Source: Barthelona sp. PCE (taxonomy: Eukaryota > Metamonada: BaSk clade). From it: a DNA stretch of 64,000 bases. The notes under the pieces are model-generated. The model saw nothing but the letters and a program-made list of their open reading frames with translations, was not told where the DNA came from and searched no databases. The translations under genes were made by a program, and so were the position numbers. The DNA lies in NCBI GenBank assembly GCA_040285745.1, contig JAUFOR010000004.1:558001-622000 (forward strand). The letters are read 5' to 3'. Of the stretch, positions 8,085-18,447 are shown piece by piece. How positions within the stretch are numbered: position 1 is the stretch's first letter; each line of letters opens with the position of its first letter.

Positions 8085-9944
8085 TCAATACAAAAGAAGT
8101 AATAAACAAAAAAACACAAATAACATAAGAAAAAAGTAAATTACCTTATTATGTTTCTCCATAGATCCACATCCACAGCATTCTATTTTCTTATATGTAT
8201 TTATAATGTGTTGCATATTACTTTCATCAAAATTAGGATCATAAACAGTTGTATAACCATGAATATTGATTATATTGGTTCTTCCCAATTCAATATGATA
8301 AACACCTGCACGTTGTGCAATCTGCTTAAAAACAATCCAACTGCGAAACGGACGTATCTCAATATAATCAATATTTACCTTGATTTGTTTTCTTTCTTTA
8401 AATCCACGATCAGTGATTATCGCATGAACAATGTCATCACTTTTTAAATCAACTCCAAGATATTCATTGTTCACGTACAAATTCTTAATTCGATGTCTTT
8501 CTCTTTCAGTATACAATTGAATACCACTTGTGTCATATACATAGATATACGACATACCTTCTAACGCCAGGCATAGCAGAAAATACTTCCCATGACCATC
8601 CATTATCAATTGGCGATCTTTATAACCAATAGAAGGTAAATCATTGGTAACATCAAACTTAAAACAATGTGTGTATGACAAAACTCTATTTTTGGTCTTA
8701 AATGAATAAAACATACCTGATGTGCCGCTATACTCGCATATAACGGCACCTTCACTATTTCCACTAATTATGTAATCAAAATCATCATTGAAACGCAATT
8801 CAGTACAAAATCTCTCTCTATCAAGTTCAATACACAACATTTCGGATTCAACGACCAACAGAGAAACGTGATAGTCGTTTTCACTGTCAAAACAAATGCG
8901 CTGCTTAACATCAATTTCGCTCATACTTACTTCCACTTCTTTTTTGGGTTGTTCTGGTATTTCTTCCTGTTTGAGAGTCTTATGCACTTCATTCTTGACA
9001 GCAACATTTTGTTTTGAAATTGTATGCGATTCATGTTCAAAATAAACAGGAATATTATCGACTGTATGGAATACAGGAGCAGATGGAGCAGATATATCAA
9101 TCACAGGAAGTATTTCACAATCTTCAGTATTCGCAGGAGCAGTTATACCACCAGGTTTGGCAGTCATATTCATGGATTTTTGAATTGTGTTGTCAATCTC
9201 AATATTCGAAGTACTCATTGTATATAGTTGAATACTTGGAAATGAAAGAGAAATAAACACATTTTCATTGCGATCAATGACATTACACGCGTCAAATGTG
9301 AAGCTGTTGTTAACAGTTATAGATACGTCAAGCGAAGCAACAATATAAGGCAGCAAAGCCTGCTCTTCCGATTCCAAGTTGAATAATCCCACAACGGAAT
9401 CGTTTAAATGCAACTGTTTGGTTGCGATCACCCAGTTCTGTGGACACATGATAAAACTTGTAATTGGAAAGGGGAGTTTGTGCTCGGTTTCGTCTACAAG
9501 TAAGCCATTTTTAAGGATCATGTACGTCATCAAAACGCTTTGATTGGTCGTAATGGCGCCCATAGCTCTGTCAAAAACACTGATATGAGTGTGCACCTCC
9601 GGAACAACGACTTGATTCAGTATCTGAATCCCATCATCATCGTGCTTGAATGTACGATAATGTGTCTCGCACACACCATCCCCGCTATTGCTGCTGACAA
9701 CTCCAAGCGCACCGTAAATGCTGCAGCACGCCATAAAGGCTTTCCCAAAAGGCAAAGCATCGCTGATCAAAGAAGAGATCTCAGGGTCGAGTTGGGCATG
9801 GGTAAATAGTCCGGTATTCTTCGAGAATGATGTTATTTTCCAAGTGCGATCGTCACATTGGGACAGCCAAAATTCACTGTCTACAAATGAACATTTTGGA
9901 ACGTTATTGTATGATTTTTGTGGGTTTATATGTGTTAAGAGCAT
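8085..9944 (-). CDS. Unrecognised propeller-like protein with a C-terminal hydrophobic tail (family member 2)
   Basis: A 619-residue protein from the ATG at 9944 (MLLTHINPQK); the frame extends two codons to a GTG. Beta-strand-like hydrophobic segments make up residues 1-230 and 350-580. A low-complexity acidic and basic linker around residues 285-355 joins them (EEIPEQPKKEVEVS region). Near the end there is a Cys cluster, CCGCG, followed by a basic stretch and about 18 strongly hydrophobic residues that run to the stop, as in a tail-anchored protein. That tail is encoded by T-rich DNA beginning with gtaatttac, so it could instead be read-through into an intron or 3' UTR. Function unknown; it sits between two genes of the same kind and orientation. 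Confidence 0.7.
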   Translation of the reverse strand: MLLTHINPQKSYNNVPKCSFVDSEFWLSQCDDRTWKITSFSKNTGLFTHAQLDPEISSLISDALPFGKAFMACCSIYGALGVVSSNSGDGVCETHYRTFKHDDDGIQILNQVVVPEVHTHISVFDRAMGAITTNQSVLMTYMILKNGLLVDETEHKLPFPITSFIMCPQNWVIATKQLHLNDSVVGLFNLESEEQALLPYIVASLDVSITVNNSFTFDACNVIDRNENVFISLSFPSIQLYTMSTSNIEIDNTIQKSMNMTAKPGGITAPANTEDCEILPVIDISAPSAPVFHTVDNIPVYFEHESHTISKQNVAVKNEVHKTLKQEEIPEQPKKEVEVSMSEIDVKQRICFDSENDYHVSLLVVESEMLCIELDRERFCTELRFNDDFDYIISGNSEGAVICEYSGTSGMFYSFKTKNRVLSYTHCFKFDVTNDLPSIGYKDRQLIMDGHGKYFLLCLALEGMSYIYVYDTSGIQLYTERERHRIKNLYVNNEYLGVDLKSDDIVHAIITDRGFKERKQIKVNIDYIEIRPFRSWIVFKQIAQRAGVYHIELGRTNIINIHGYTTVYDPNFDESNMQHIINTYKKIECCGCGSMEKHNKVIYFFLMLFVFFCLLLLLY

Positions 9945-10058
9945 TTTCACTCATATAACAGAAGAATGAAAAAAAGGAGAATATTGAACGAATTTAAATT
10001 GTCAATCAAAACTTTATTTATTCATTGCAAGACACAGAACGGTTATAACAATATCAAC

Positions 10059-11783
10059 TTAGGATATCCTCGAAATAGTAAGATGTCCAGAGATATCAGT
10101 AGCATGGTAATGAAATGTTTGCATATTAGGTATGTATTGAGGCAAAAACAGTTTTTTTTCATTCAAGTTCAGACCGTTATAGCCATCCATTGATTTAATT
10201 ACTAAAGTTTTGCTTTGAGCATCAAAGGTAACAGTTTGTGTTTCTTCATCTTCAAAATCTACACCAACAATGCATGTGGACAAACAGGATCCATCGTGTG
10301 AGAGTTCAATAAATGGGTGTGGGCCTGAACATTGTGCGTTATTTGTTCCAAAGAGGCGAGAAATAGTTGTACTCATCTCATACCTATGTAATTGTTCATT
10401 TTTAGTGAAAAAAACATTACTAACGGTATCAACAAGCGCAAATAAAACCTCTTCTTCATAATATGGTGCAACAAAAGATCTTTTAAATTGGGAATTATTT
10501 TCAAGCTCAAAGATTTCTTTGTTAATAATTTGGAAATAATTTTCACTTTTTTCATTTATCTTCACTTTGACAATATCAACAAAGTGGTAATTATCTGAGA
10601 AGCAAACAATTGTGTATTCGTCATTGTTCCTTGTGCATTTTGTTGCAAATATATTATCAACCATCAAAAAATGGTTTTTAACCAGTAATTCACATCCAAA
10701 CAAATATACATGCCAGTTCCCTTGGTGCCCATTCCTTACAAACATTGGTAGTAAATCATTTTCATCATGCAAATAGTTCCATATATTATTTAAATCGGTT
10801 AAGGTGTTGTTGAACCACATAAAAACATTGGAATAATATCTTAGAAAAAACACAGGCTCACCCGAAGGAAGGATTACGAAATTTGAGACAGATAATCTAC
10901 CAATTGAGTAAAATGAAAAAAACCATATTTTTTCATGCTTTATGCTCCAAAAAGCATCATTGTCTGATTGATGAGACGGTTTAAATCGCAACAATCCATT
11001 TTGATAGACCATAATATTATCCATTTGATGTCTGTACAATAGCATTTCTCCTATAAATCTGAAACTCAACAAAAAGCAAATTGTATTCTTGAATCCATAA
11101 AATTCATGGTCAACACAGCTGAACACGCTTTGAAGGCCAACTTTTACCATTTCAAACGGGAGAATTGTTGAGATGTGGTCTACATAGTACATTTGTCTTA
11201 ATCCATCTTTGCTGATAACCATATGGTGTTCAGTAAGCCATGCAACGGTGTATGAATCCATGGACCACTCCAAAACAATGATGCCCTTGCTATCTATATA
11301 CATCTCCTCCTTGAGATGAACATAATCAACTCCATCAAAAAAAATGCATGTATCGCTTGAAGTGAACATCACCCAGTTGGTGTTGAAGCATGGAATTACT
11401 AATACGGGGAAGCTGACGAACATAATAGGTTCTAGTCCTTGTTGATGAGAATACTGATGTATGGTTGAATCTTTTTTAGATTGCATAATAATTGGGCAAG
11501 TACCACCAGTAAATATTTTGTTCATGATCGTATATCCTTCCAATTCGCACATTTCGCCTGTAGTGGTGTTCATAACCGTTGCATATCCTGCAGTACGATT
11601 GAAAATTACACTATGGTCATTGTTTAGGGTGAAAACAGTGTCTGCATCATCAGGAAACTCATGGGGATCCTCAGGTTCGCGATAAAAACCGTATTTCTCC
11701 AGCAATTCTTCCACAAAATCAAAGCGTTCGTTTGGCTCAAAAAAGGAATCATTTTCACTTTGTAATTTGCGATAAATAGGCAT
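10059..11783 (-). CDS. Unrecognised propeller-like protein (family member 3)
   Basis: A 574-residue protein starting at ATG 11783 (MPIYRKLQSE). It has no signal peptide or known domain. Short hydrophobic strands alternate with polar turns through the whole length, and the C-terminal block (KTLVIKSMDGYN, then FLPQYIPNMQTFHYHA) resembles the end of the protein at 5342-7474. A different frame upstream is open from ATG 11923 (MPRKCNFESR) into this gene, and its beginning resembles the start of the 710-aa protein (MPRVRKFEED). The true N-terminus may therefore lie upstream with a frameshift. An AATAAATAAAG polyadenylation-like site lies about 45 bp past the stop on the minus strand. Function unknown. 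Confidence 0.7.
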   Translation of the reverse strand: MPIYRKLQSENDSFFEPNERFDFVEELLEKYGFYREPEDPHEFPDDADTVFTLNNDHSVIFNRTAGYATVMNTTTGEMCELEGYTIMNKIFTGGTCPIIMQSKKDSTIHQYSHQQGLEPIMFVSFPVLVIPCFNTNWVMFTSSDTCIFFDGVDYVHLKEEMYIDSKGIIVLEWSMDSYTVAWLTEHHMVISKDGLRQMYYVDHISTILPFEMVKVGLQSVFSCVDHEFYGFKNTICFLLSFRFIGEMLLYRHQMDNIMVYQNGLLRFKPSHQSDNDAFWSIKHEKIWFFSFYSIGRLSVSNFVILPSGEPVFFLRYYSNVFMWFNNTLTDLNNIWNYLHDENDLLPMFVRNGHQGNWHVYLFGCELLVKNHFLMVDNIFATKCTRNNDEYTIVCFSDNYHFVDIVKVKINEKSENYFQIINKEIFELENNSQFKRSFVAPYYEEEVLFALVDTVSNVFFTKNEQLHRYEMSTTISRLFGTNNAQCSGPHPFIELSHDGSCLSTCIVGVDFEDEETQTVTFDAQSKTLVIKSMDGYNGLNLNEKKLFLPQYIPNMQTFHYHATDISGHLTISRIS

Positions 11784-12124
11784 AATTTTGCTGGACAGTG
11801 TGCAAGTATCTGTAGTGTGTGCTTGAGATCTTTAAAAATGGTCATCTGGTTGCAATCTGTATCAATGATGGTGATAATATTGTTTAAACACAGCCTTGAT
11901 TCAAAATTACACTTTCTTGGCATGGAAGTTATAAAACTCGAATGTTTTCATAAATAAGAAGCCCCGAAATGATGAGAAATTGAAATGCACCTGCATGTTT
12001 CCTATTCTTTTGCTCTTTTGCAATCATTACTTATTACCCTTACCATACACATCTGAACACTGCTGTGGACCGATTAATCATGCTCCAAAGCTTCCCTATC
12101 ATCTCTTTTGAAGTCAAATATTTC
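11784..12124. other. Intergenic region between family member 3 and the helicase gene
   Basis: About 340 bp. It carries the possible alternative N-terminal frame of the 10059-11783 gene (11923 downward on the minus strand) and the motif tttcctatt at 11998 and again at 12121, the latter over the helicase stop codon. I see nothing else. Confidence 0.4.
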
Positions 12125-15100
12125 CTATTTACTAGTTTTTTTTTTCAATCGACTTAACTTACTGCTTTTTGCCTTTTTCTCACCATATCCGAGCGCCTTA
12201 AACTCCTTTAAAGCAGTGAGAATTACCAAACTATTAAGACTGATGTCAAAATGTTCATACGGGTCGAGTGTATCATCCTCATCAAATTCCATTGATTCAA
12301 TACAACCACGCTGTTCCGCATCATCCAGCAGTGCCTTAAAAATTTTTGTGCTCACCAGGGCAGGACCGTTGCATACGACGAAAAGAGCATGACGTGCTCT
12401 GGTGAGAGCGACACAGACGCGTTGAGGGTCATCGATGAAACGTGCGTTAGGGTTGCTCTTCACAACCGAATACAGCACTATATCGAACTCACCACCCTGC
12501 ACCGAATCAATGCTCTGAATAAAAGTGTTTCGAAGCAATTCCTTGAGGACAGGGAGCAATTTCATGAAAATCACATCATTACCGCACATTGGCAGCATTT
12601 GCTTTAGTTTTTGCCTACATTTAGTCGGATTAGAGCTTACTAAATTGCGAAAGACATCTCTAAAGTCATTTTGCTGTTTTTTGTACGGTGTTATGATTGC
12701 CATCTTTGGAATAATGACATCAATATCGAGTGCACGCACTGTGACGATATTCTTAACAATTTTTGCAATAATTCGCATAACAGCACAAACCTCAGCAGGA
12801 TTGCCACGAGAAAAACCACCATGCTCTCCATGCTCTCTCCCTTCGACGTTCAGGACTGTGTAGACTGGTGTTGTCGCCAGATATGCTGGGCGTTCTCTCT
12901 GCACTATTGCATCTGAGCTCCGAAGATCTCCTGCATAGAACATATTAGCAGGGAAGTGCACGATATCTTCATGCATACGGTACTGCTCGTCGAATTGTAT
13001 ATGAGGCACTCCAGCCTGGATAAAGCGCTCAAAGAGAGATCGTTTGTATGTGCTTATTTGCTTTGTTAATATGGTTGCTGGTAGCTGATTATGGTCTCCA
13101 ACGAGCACCACTGTGGTGGGGGTGCGCCCAGTTACGTACTGCATGGGAATATGAAGCCCAAGCTCAGTAGATTGGGCGGCTTCATCTATGAGGATCATCG
13201 AAAAACGCTTTAGCGGGTTATGAGAGCGAGTGGAGCGGATCTCTTCCGAGGTATGGCAGGTCTCAAATTCATCGTACATAAACGGTATTCCGCTTGAGCT
13301 CAATGTCGTAAATACAATGTCAGCGCTCTGCAGCACATGTTTCCGTGCCTCAGCATTACTCACCTTGGCTGTGCGACGCATAGACTTAACCAAACTTTTC
13401 TTCTTTTCAATGTTGACCTTCAGAGCTGTGTTTAGCTTCGAAACCTGAATATCCAAGTTGTGAATCTTGTTCCGCTGTTGTGGCAGGCTGCTTTGCTGGA
13501 ATGTACTGTTCTTCATCGAACGGAAGACTTCTCTTTCCTTCTTAAGCGAATTTGTTAGGATATCCCTTTTCTCTTGTTCTTTTTCAATCATTTCTTGCAA
13601 CTCTTCCACCTTTTTCCGCACATTCTCCATGTCTTGATGGTTGAATGGATCAGTGAATCCCTGCTGGGCGAGATTAACAAGCGTGTTGAATTCATGTTGC
13701 ATCACCAGTGGACTGACGCTGTTTGCCACGCCCACTCTCAACATTTTGGGTCTCATTGTAGACTTGATGTTCATCTCCTTGACTAGGGTGCTCAGCTTAC
13801 GAAGCAACTCATCAGTAGCAGCATTGGAAGGAGCACACACAAGGATGGCTTGCTTTGCAGTCCGACGGGCACCCATGTTATTCTGTGCGTTACTGAAGTG
13901 CTTTAGAAGTAGACAGTGCGCTGAGAACATTGTTTTTCCTGTTCCTGGAGGTCCAATGATCAATTTAACCATTTCAGGAAGAGTGGCTCCACTTGAAAAG
14001 ATGTGCTTCATTGCCCGCTTCTGTGTATCGTTCAAGCTGTTGAGGAGGCGAGATACAATCTCAAAATTACTCTTTTCGGACGGAATTCGCAGAGCCCTGA
14101 AAAAGAATGAATCATCAAGTGTGCGATTGATGTCTCCGAACTGAAATTGCGTGGGTTTGACGAACGCGTCAGTGAGCGCATCGTTTCTTCGACCAAAGAT
14201 TGAGAGCGCCAAAACCTCACGGATGTTGGTTGACAACGAGCACACTTTCGTACAGAACACCTCTGTTGATGGAGAGGGTTGTATCATAGGTGTAGAATTG
14301 ACGGTTATGTACCTGTCAAAGCTGTACTGCATTGCTTTGCTCTTAAAAAGAACAAAGACATTGACGGAGCATATCCACTGCTCAAGTTCGCGTTCAAACT
14401 TATTACAGATCTCCGTAACAATACCAATCGAGTACGGTTGCGGTCTTTCCATGTTAAAAACAGAAGAAACAGGATCTAACGAGAGTATTATGGCATCGTT
14501 GATCTGTGGCAAAACAACATCGTCTGTCGGTCGCTTCTTCAGGCGGTAGACAATCTTTATGTCGTGGAGCTTGACGTTGGCACTGTCTAACGAGCTGAAG
14601 TATTCGAAATTGACGGATTGCAGAATACCAGGTTTCGAAAACAAGTTTCGGTTGAGATCCATCGTTCTTCTAGCATGTCCATCCTTAATCTTCTTAGACT
14701 GCGTTGTCCAGTAACGTTTGAGATCGTTGAACGACCTTAACAAGTTCTGCTGGGTCTCAAAGTAATGATACAGCATAAACTGGCGCACATACTGCTCAGT
14801 GCTCTCAAAATCAATACATTTAGAATCCATAATCATTCGGAACTCGTCAAGCTCTGCGTGTTGGCTGACCTCAATCTCACTAAATTCGTGGAAGGAGAAA
14901 AGAGATATATAGCACAAAAAACGGCCATAATACGCCTTATGGTAGTTATACCCGTGCGCAGGCGCAGTGTGCATGTCCCCCTTGAGCTCAGGATTGTTTA
15001 TCATTTCTGACTTATGTTTGACCTCCTTCGTTTGCGGAAGAACAGGCGTTGCTCTCTTAATGCGCTCATAATCTTCCCTTTCCTTCTTGATTAGCTCGTT

Positions 15101-17020
15101 TTTGAGTTCGTCATCCTTCTTCTTGGTCATAAATTGGTCGAATTCCATGCCAGCTTGAGAAAAATTCTCAGAAAAAGAATCTTCCATAACAGAGTCATCC
15201 TCACTATCGCTCTCATTTGCCTTCCGCATTGCAACGATTCTCTGTTTCTCCAGTCGCTGTTTCAGTATTAAGTTGCTGATTCGATCAGTATCCATGGTGT
15301 GAGAAGGCTGAATGTGTTGTGTCCTACCCAATTTAGTGACCGGGCCTTTGGCCTCGGCTGGGATCCTAGTGTTGATTGCCTTCCTCTTCACATGCGTTTC
15401 ACTGTGAATGATAGCGGCACCATCTATGGTGGAATTTCCAACAACTAATTTTCTTTGCTTCATAGCAGTTTTGCTATCATGGCCGGGATCATTCCTGCGT
15501 ATAGTGCCTGAATCAAATAGAGTAGTTTGCTTCTTTTGCTTAAGTACCCTTTTTGGTAACGAAACTGTCACAGTTTGATGGCCTGCAGTAGCAGCTGTTG
15601 TAGCAGCATAACTGTACGGAAAAGGAGTAACCTTTGCACACTTGATGTGAATTAGCCTGTGTAATTTCTTGATAGATATGCCAAATGTGTTTTGATATGA
15701 TAATTGCGCTAATATGTCGCTTAATAAGCTGATACTGTTATTACAAATGCTTTTAGAGATGGAAAATGTACCCTCACAAGCTTCGAACCGGTTTGATAGT
15801 TTTTGGAGGAGTGCCGTCATACAGCTTTGATCTTGTGCGGATGTCTTTATATTCCTGATTGCATTCAAAAAACTCTCTTTTGATGTAAACTTGACTTCGT
15901 TAATGGGCGAAATGAAGAGTTTATGACAGTCAAATATTTCAGAAAGACCAAAAAAAAGAGAGAGAATAAAAAGAACTGATAATTGATACTTTTCAATTCG
16001 TAAAAAGAGTAGTTTGTTGAAGAAATTGTTAAAAGTGGCAGCCACTACACTTTCATCAATAGGGAAATTAATTATATTTTGATTAAAAAAGATTGTAATG
16101 AACAAGTCAAGCAGGCAATTGAAAAAAGATTGTATTACGTTATTTAACGAATCAGCATGCATCATTGTGTCACTTTTAAAGAACATCTTTGAGAAGTCAT
16201 GATCAGCGCAGGTTAGTTCAAAAAGCTGATTAAAGTTGCGTTTTTCGACTATGTTTTGATTGACCAGCTTGAAACTCTTCATCATTAGCACTATCCGCAC
16301 TTTTAAATCTTGATGTATGTGCGCTAAATCCAGCAACATCAGATAGTCAAACCAAAATGGAATGTATTCGATGATTTTGACACTCCTTGACAGCTCAGGC
16401 TTTAACACTTTGGAAAGTTCAGTGAATAAAGGCAATAGAGGATGATATGCATTATATGAACTTTTCTCCCTTGACTCTTGTAGCATATCCACAATAAACC
16501 TATACAGCTTCAGGTATGGCTTACGCACCTCTTTCTTGAGTGCATCTTTGGAGTTAGTCAGTAGTAAAGGCACTCTTAGAAATACAGGAGAAGAAAGAAT
16601 TCGTTCAACAAGCGTTAGTGGCAATAGATTCCTGATATATGTACAGCGGCGAACTAATTCGGTTACAGAATCAATGAAATACGGAAACAAGTCATTGTAC
16701 TTTGTGAAATGAGAAAGTTCATAAATACCCGTTGGATCGATGCCAAGTGATCCACACAGAAGTAGTGGTACAACCGAAAGGCTTTCAATGTCCAATTCTG
16801 AAAATGTGGGTTGCTTCAATGTGTAAGTATTCACATCATCAATTCCCACACCCTCCTGGACTTTGAAGCGCATAGAAAGATCATTCCAGTCCATGTCCTT
16901 GAAAAACACCACCATAGTATAGAAAGAATCGTGAGTTCTTAAATTGTGCAGATAAGCCCCATCGATTTGGGGTAAATGTGTTCCCGTCAGAACGCGACGA
17001 ATGATGTTGTCAACGTTCAT
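12125..17020 (-). CDS. SEN1: Sen1/senataxin-like superfamily 1 (Upf1-like) RNA/DNA helicase
   Basis: A 1631-residue protein from ATG 17020 (MNVDNIIRRV). A longer form from ATG 17113 is possible and would put its start 5 bp from the divergent gene's ATG. The C-terminal 650 residues carry all Upf1-family helicase motifs: Walker A GPPGTGKT near residue 1023, motif II DEAAQS near 1281, EQYRMH, SVQGGEFD, and motif VI ALTRAR near 1540. A charged coiled-coil-like insertion lies between motifs Ia and II, as in this family. The long N-terminal half is helical and poorly conserved, as in Sen1, and the last 20 residues are Lys-rich like a nuclear signal. Sen1 proteins unwind RNA:DNA hybrids and aid transcription termination; the orthology to Sen1 rather than another Upf1-like helicase is my best reading from size and layout. 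Confidence 0.85.
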   Translation of the reverse strand: MNVDNIIRRVLTGTHLPQIDGAYLHNLRTHDSFYTMVVFFKDMDWNDLSMRFKVQEGVGIDDVNTYTLKQPTFSELDIESLSVVPLLLCGSLGIDPTGIYELSHFTKYNDLFPYFIDSVTELVRRCTYIRNLLPLTLVERILSSPVFLRVPLLLTNSKDALKKEVRKPYLKLYRFIVDMLQESREKSSYNAYHPLLPLFTELSKVLKPELSRSVKIIEYIPFWFDYLMLLDLAHIHQDLKVRIVLMMKSFKLVNQNIVEKRNFNQLFELTCADHDFSKMFFKSDTMMHADSLNNVIQSFFNCLLDLFITIFFNQNIINFPIDESVVAATFNNFFNKLLFLRIEKYQLSVLFILSLFFGLSEIFDCHKLFISPINEVKFTSKESFLNAIRNIKTSAQDQSCMTALLQKLSNRFEACEGTFSISKSICNNSISLLSDILAQLSYQNTFGISIKKLHRLIHIKCAKVTPFPYSYAATTAATAGHQTVTVSLPKRVLKQKKQTTLFDSGTIRRNDPGHDSKTAMKQRKLVVGNSTIDGAAIIHSETHVKRKAINTRIPAEAKGPVTKLGRTQHIQPSHTMDTDRISNLILKQRLEKQRIVAMRKANESDSEDDSVMEDSFSENFSQAGMEFDQFMTKKKDDELKNELIKKEREDYERIKRATPVLPQTKEVKHKSEMINNPELKGDMHTAPAHGYNYHKAYYGRFLCYISLFSFHEFSEIEVSQHAELDEFRMIMDSKCIDFESTEQYVRQFMLYHYFETQQNLLRSFNDLKRYWTTQSKKIKDGHARRTMDLNRNLFSKPGILQSVNFEYFSSLDSANVKLHDIKIVYRLKKRPTDDVVLPQINDAIILSLDPVSSVFNMERPQPYSIGIVTEICNKFERELEQWICSVNVFVLFKSKAMQYSFDRYITVNSTPMIQPSPSTEVFCTKVCSLSTNIREVLALSIFGRRNDALTDAFVKPTQFQFGDINRTLDDSFFFRALRIPSEKSNFEIVSRLLNSLNDTQKRAMKHIFSSGATLPEMVKLIIGPPGTGKTMFSAHCLLLKHFSNAQNNMGARRTAKQAILVCAPSNAATDELLRKLSTLVKEMNIKSTMRPKMLRVGVANSVSPLVMQHEFNTLVNLAQQGFTDPFNHQDMENVRKKVEELQEMIEKEQEKRDILTNSLKKEREVFRSMKNSTFQQSSLPQQRNKIHNLDIQVSKLNTALKVNIEKKKSLVKSMRRTAKVSNAEARKHVLQSADIVFTTLSSSGIPFMYDEFETCHTSEEIRSTRSHNPLKRFSMILIDEAAQSTELGLHIPMQYVTGRTPTTVVLVGDHNQLPATILTKQISTYKRSLFERFIQAGVPHIQFDEQYRMHEDIVHFPANMFYAGDLRSSDAIVQRERPAYLATTPVYTVLNVEGREHGEHGGFSRGNPAEVCAVMRIIAKIVKNIVTVRALDIDVIIPKMAIITPYKKQQNDFRDVFRNLVSSNPTKCRQKLKQMLPMCGNDVIFMKLLPVLKELLRNTFIQSIDSVQGGEFDIVLYSVVKSNPNARFIDDPQRVCVALTRARHALFVVCNGPALVSTKIFKALLDDAEQRGCIESMEFDEDDTLDPYEHFDISLNSLVILTALKEFKALGYGEKKAKSSKLSRLKKKTSK

Positions 17021-17118
17021 CCGACCAACTGAATGTGAAAAGGGAGATGATACGATTAACGAGGTAATTGTTTTATCACCTTCTATTTCACCACTGAATT
17101 TGTGTAACACCATTACAC
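17021..17118. promoter_or_regulatory. Short divergent intergenic region, candidate bidirectional promoter
   Basis: At most 98 bp separate the helicase ATG (minus, 17020) from the WD40 ATG (plus, 17119); only 5 bp do so if the upstream helicase ATG (17113) is used. Both promoters must lie here or inside the neighbouring coding sequences. I see no clear TATA box. Confidence 0.45.
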
Positions 17119-18447
17119 ATGTCAAACAGTAACATTTTGGATATAACTTCAGATACAGACGTTGAACCACAGAGTTTACCTCAAGTTGAGGTGGATTCTG
17201 CAGCACAGTTAGATCATTTAGAACACATTGATTCGGGCTTTGAGGCTGAGGAAGACGTAGAGTCACTGGATCCCACGCAATTGCCAGAATACGTACTTTA
17301 TCATAAGTCGCCTGTTTATTCCCTTGATTTTTATCACAAGGAGGGCACTCCCTTCTATTTGCTGGTGGGTGATGGGGACGATACACTCACTGTTTATGAT
17401 TTTGCAACGAAATCAATTATTAAAGCGTTTTCATTTGAAGAAAGCGTTGTTTTTGCAAAGTTTTCACCTGATTACACCTCATTTTGTGCAGTAGGCATGT
17501 CTGGCGAGGTTAAAATCGTTTCAGTCGAGACAATGGAGGTCAATGCAGAGTTTAACTTGTATTCTGACGTTACAGCACTGGAATGGCACCCTTCATCAAA
17601 ATGTGTTGTTCTCGGTGACGCTTCAGGCAACTGCTGGGTATACACAGCACCAAAATGGCAAGTGTTCACCATAGTCCCAGGTTCAGCGCCAGTCACCTCT
17701 CTTTTAGTTGTCGATAACAAGAGAATTTGTACAGGATACGAAGACGGTTCTGTGAAGGTATGGTCTCCTTCCCCCAACGGACCAACGATTATAGGCGAAG
17801 TAGAAGACACCAATGATCAGTGGGGTCCTATTTTGTCCTTTGCGTTGGCAGGAGAAATGGTTTTCATTGGAACACTGAGTGGTATCCTTCTGAACTTACC
17901 TATAAGTGCGCGGAAGTTCAGGGAACAGAGGCAGTTAAACCCCCACATGGATTCTATCGAGTCTCTCATATTTAAGGACGGACTTTTGTTCTCCTGCAGC
18001 GTTGATGGGGAGATCAGGTCTTATGACATCAACACAATGTCTCTGCGAGCATCTATCAAGGAGTTCGGTTTCACAAGTCTTGTTGACGCTGGTAACAAGC
18101 TCATTGCCGCAGGAACAGTTGAGGGATCAGTTCACATCCGTGATTCAAGGAGTTTGGAGTTGTTATTTGAGATCCACGATCATGTCGACACAATTTTCGC
18201 AATGAGCAGTTTTGTTACTGGAAATGAACGTTTTGTTGTTTCTGGTTGTGCCAGCATGGTCTGCACACTTAACCTGTCGACAATAGACCCCGACGTTGAG
18301 GAATCTACAGCTGTATTCAGGGAATTGCAACGCGCTTATGAAGATGCAATGAATATGGCCAATACAGAAGAAGTTGAGCTCCCAATTGAACTTGCAAAGG
18401 ATGAGGATGAGTTCAGTGAATGTAGTGAACCTGCTATTGAAGAATAA
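17119..18447 (+). CDS. AAMP/Sqt1-like WD40 repeat protein
   Basis: A 442-residue protein with an acidic N-terminus (residues 1-55) and then WD40 repeats to about residue 405. The repeat HKSPVYSLDFY..., then LVGDGDDTLTVYDF, the block ALEWHPSSKCVVLGD, and RICTGYEDGSVKVWSP follow the pattern of human AAMP and yeast Sqt1. Sqt1 is a chaperone that delivers ribosomal protein L10 (uL16) to the 60S subunit; AAMP is its animal relative. That role is inferred from family resemblance. The C-terminus is acidic, and the stop codon is embedded in GAATAAAG, a likely poly(A) signal. It is divergent from the helicase and 311 bp before eIF3d. Confidence 0.75.
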   Translation: MSNSNILDITSDTDVEPQSLPQVEVDSAAQLDHLEHIDSGFEAEEDVESLDPTQLPEYVLYHKSPVYSLDFYHKEGTPFYLLVGDGDDTLTVYDFATKSIIKAFSFEESVVFAKFSPDYTSFCAVGMSGEVKIVSVETMEVNAEFNLYSDVTALEWHPSSKCVVLGDASGNCWVYTAPKWQVFTIVPGSAPVTSLLVVDNKRICTGYEDGSVKVWSPSPNGPTIIGEVEDTNDQWGPILSFALAGEMVFIGTLSGILLNLPISARKFREQRQLNPHMDSIESLIFKDGLLFSCSVDGEIRSYDINTMSLRASIKEFGFTSLVDAGNKLIAAGTVEGSVHIRDSRSLELLFEIHDHVDTIFAMSSFVTGNERFVVSGCASMVCTLNLSTIDPDVEESTAVFRELQRAYEDAMNMANTEEVELPIELAKDEDEFSECSEPAIEE

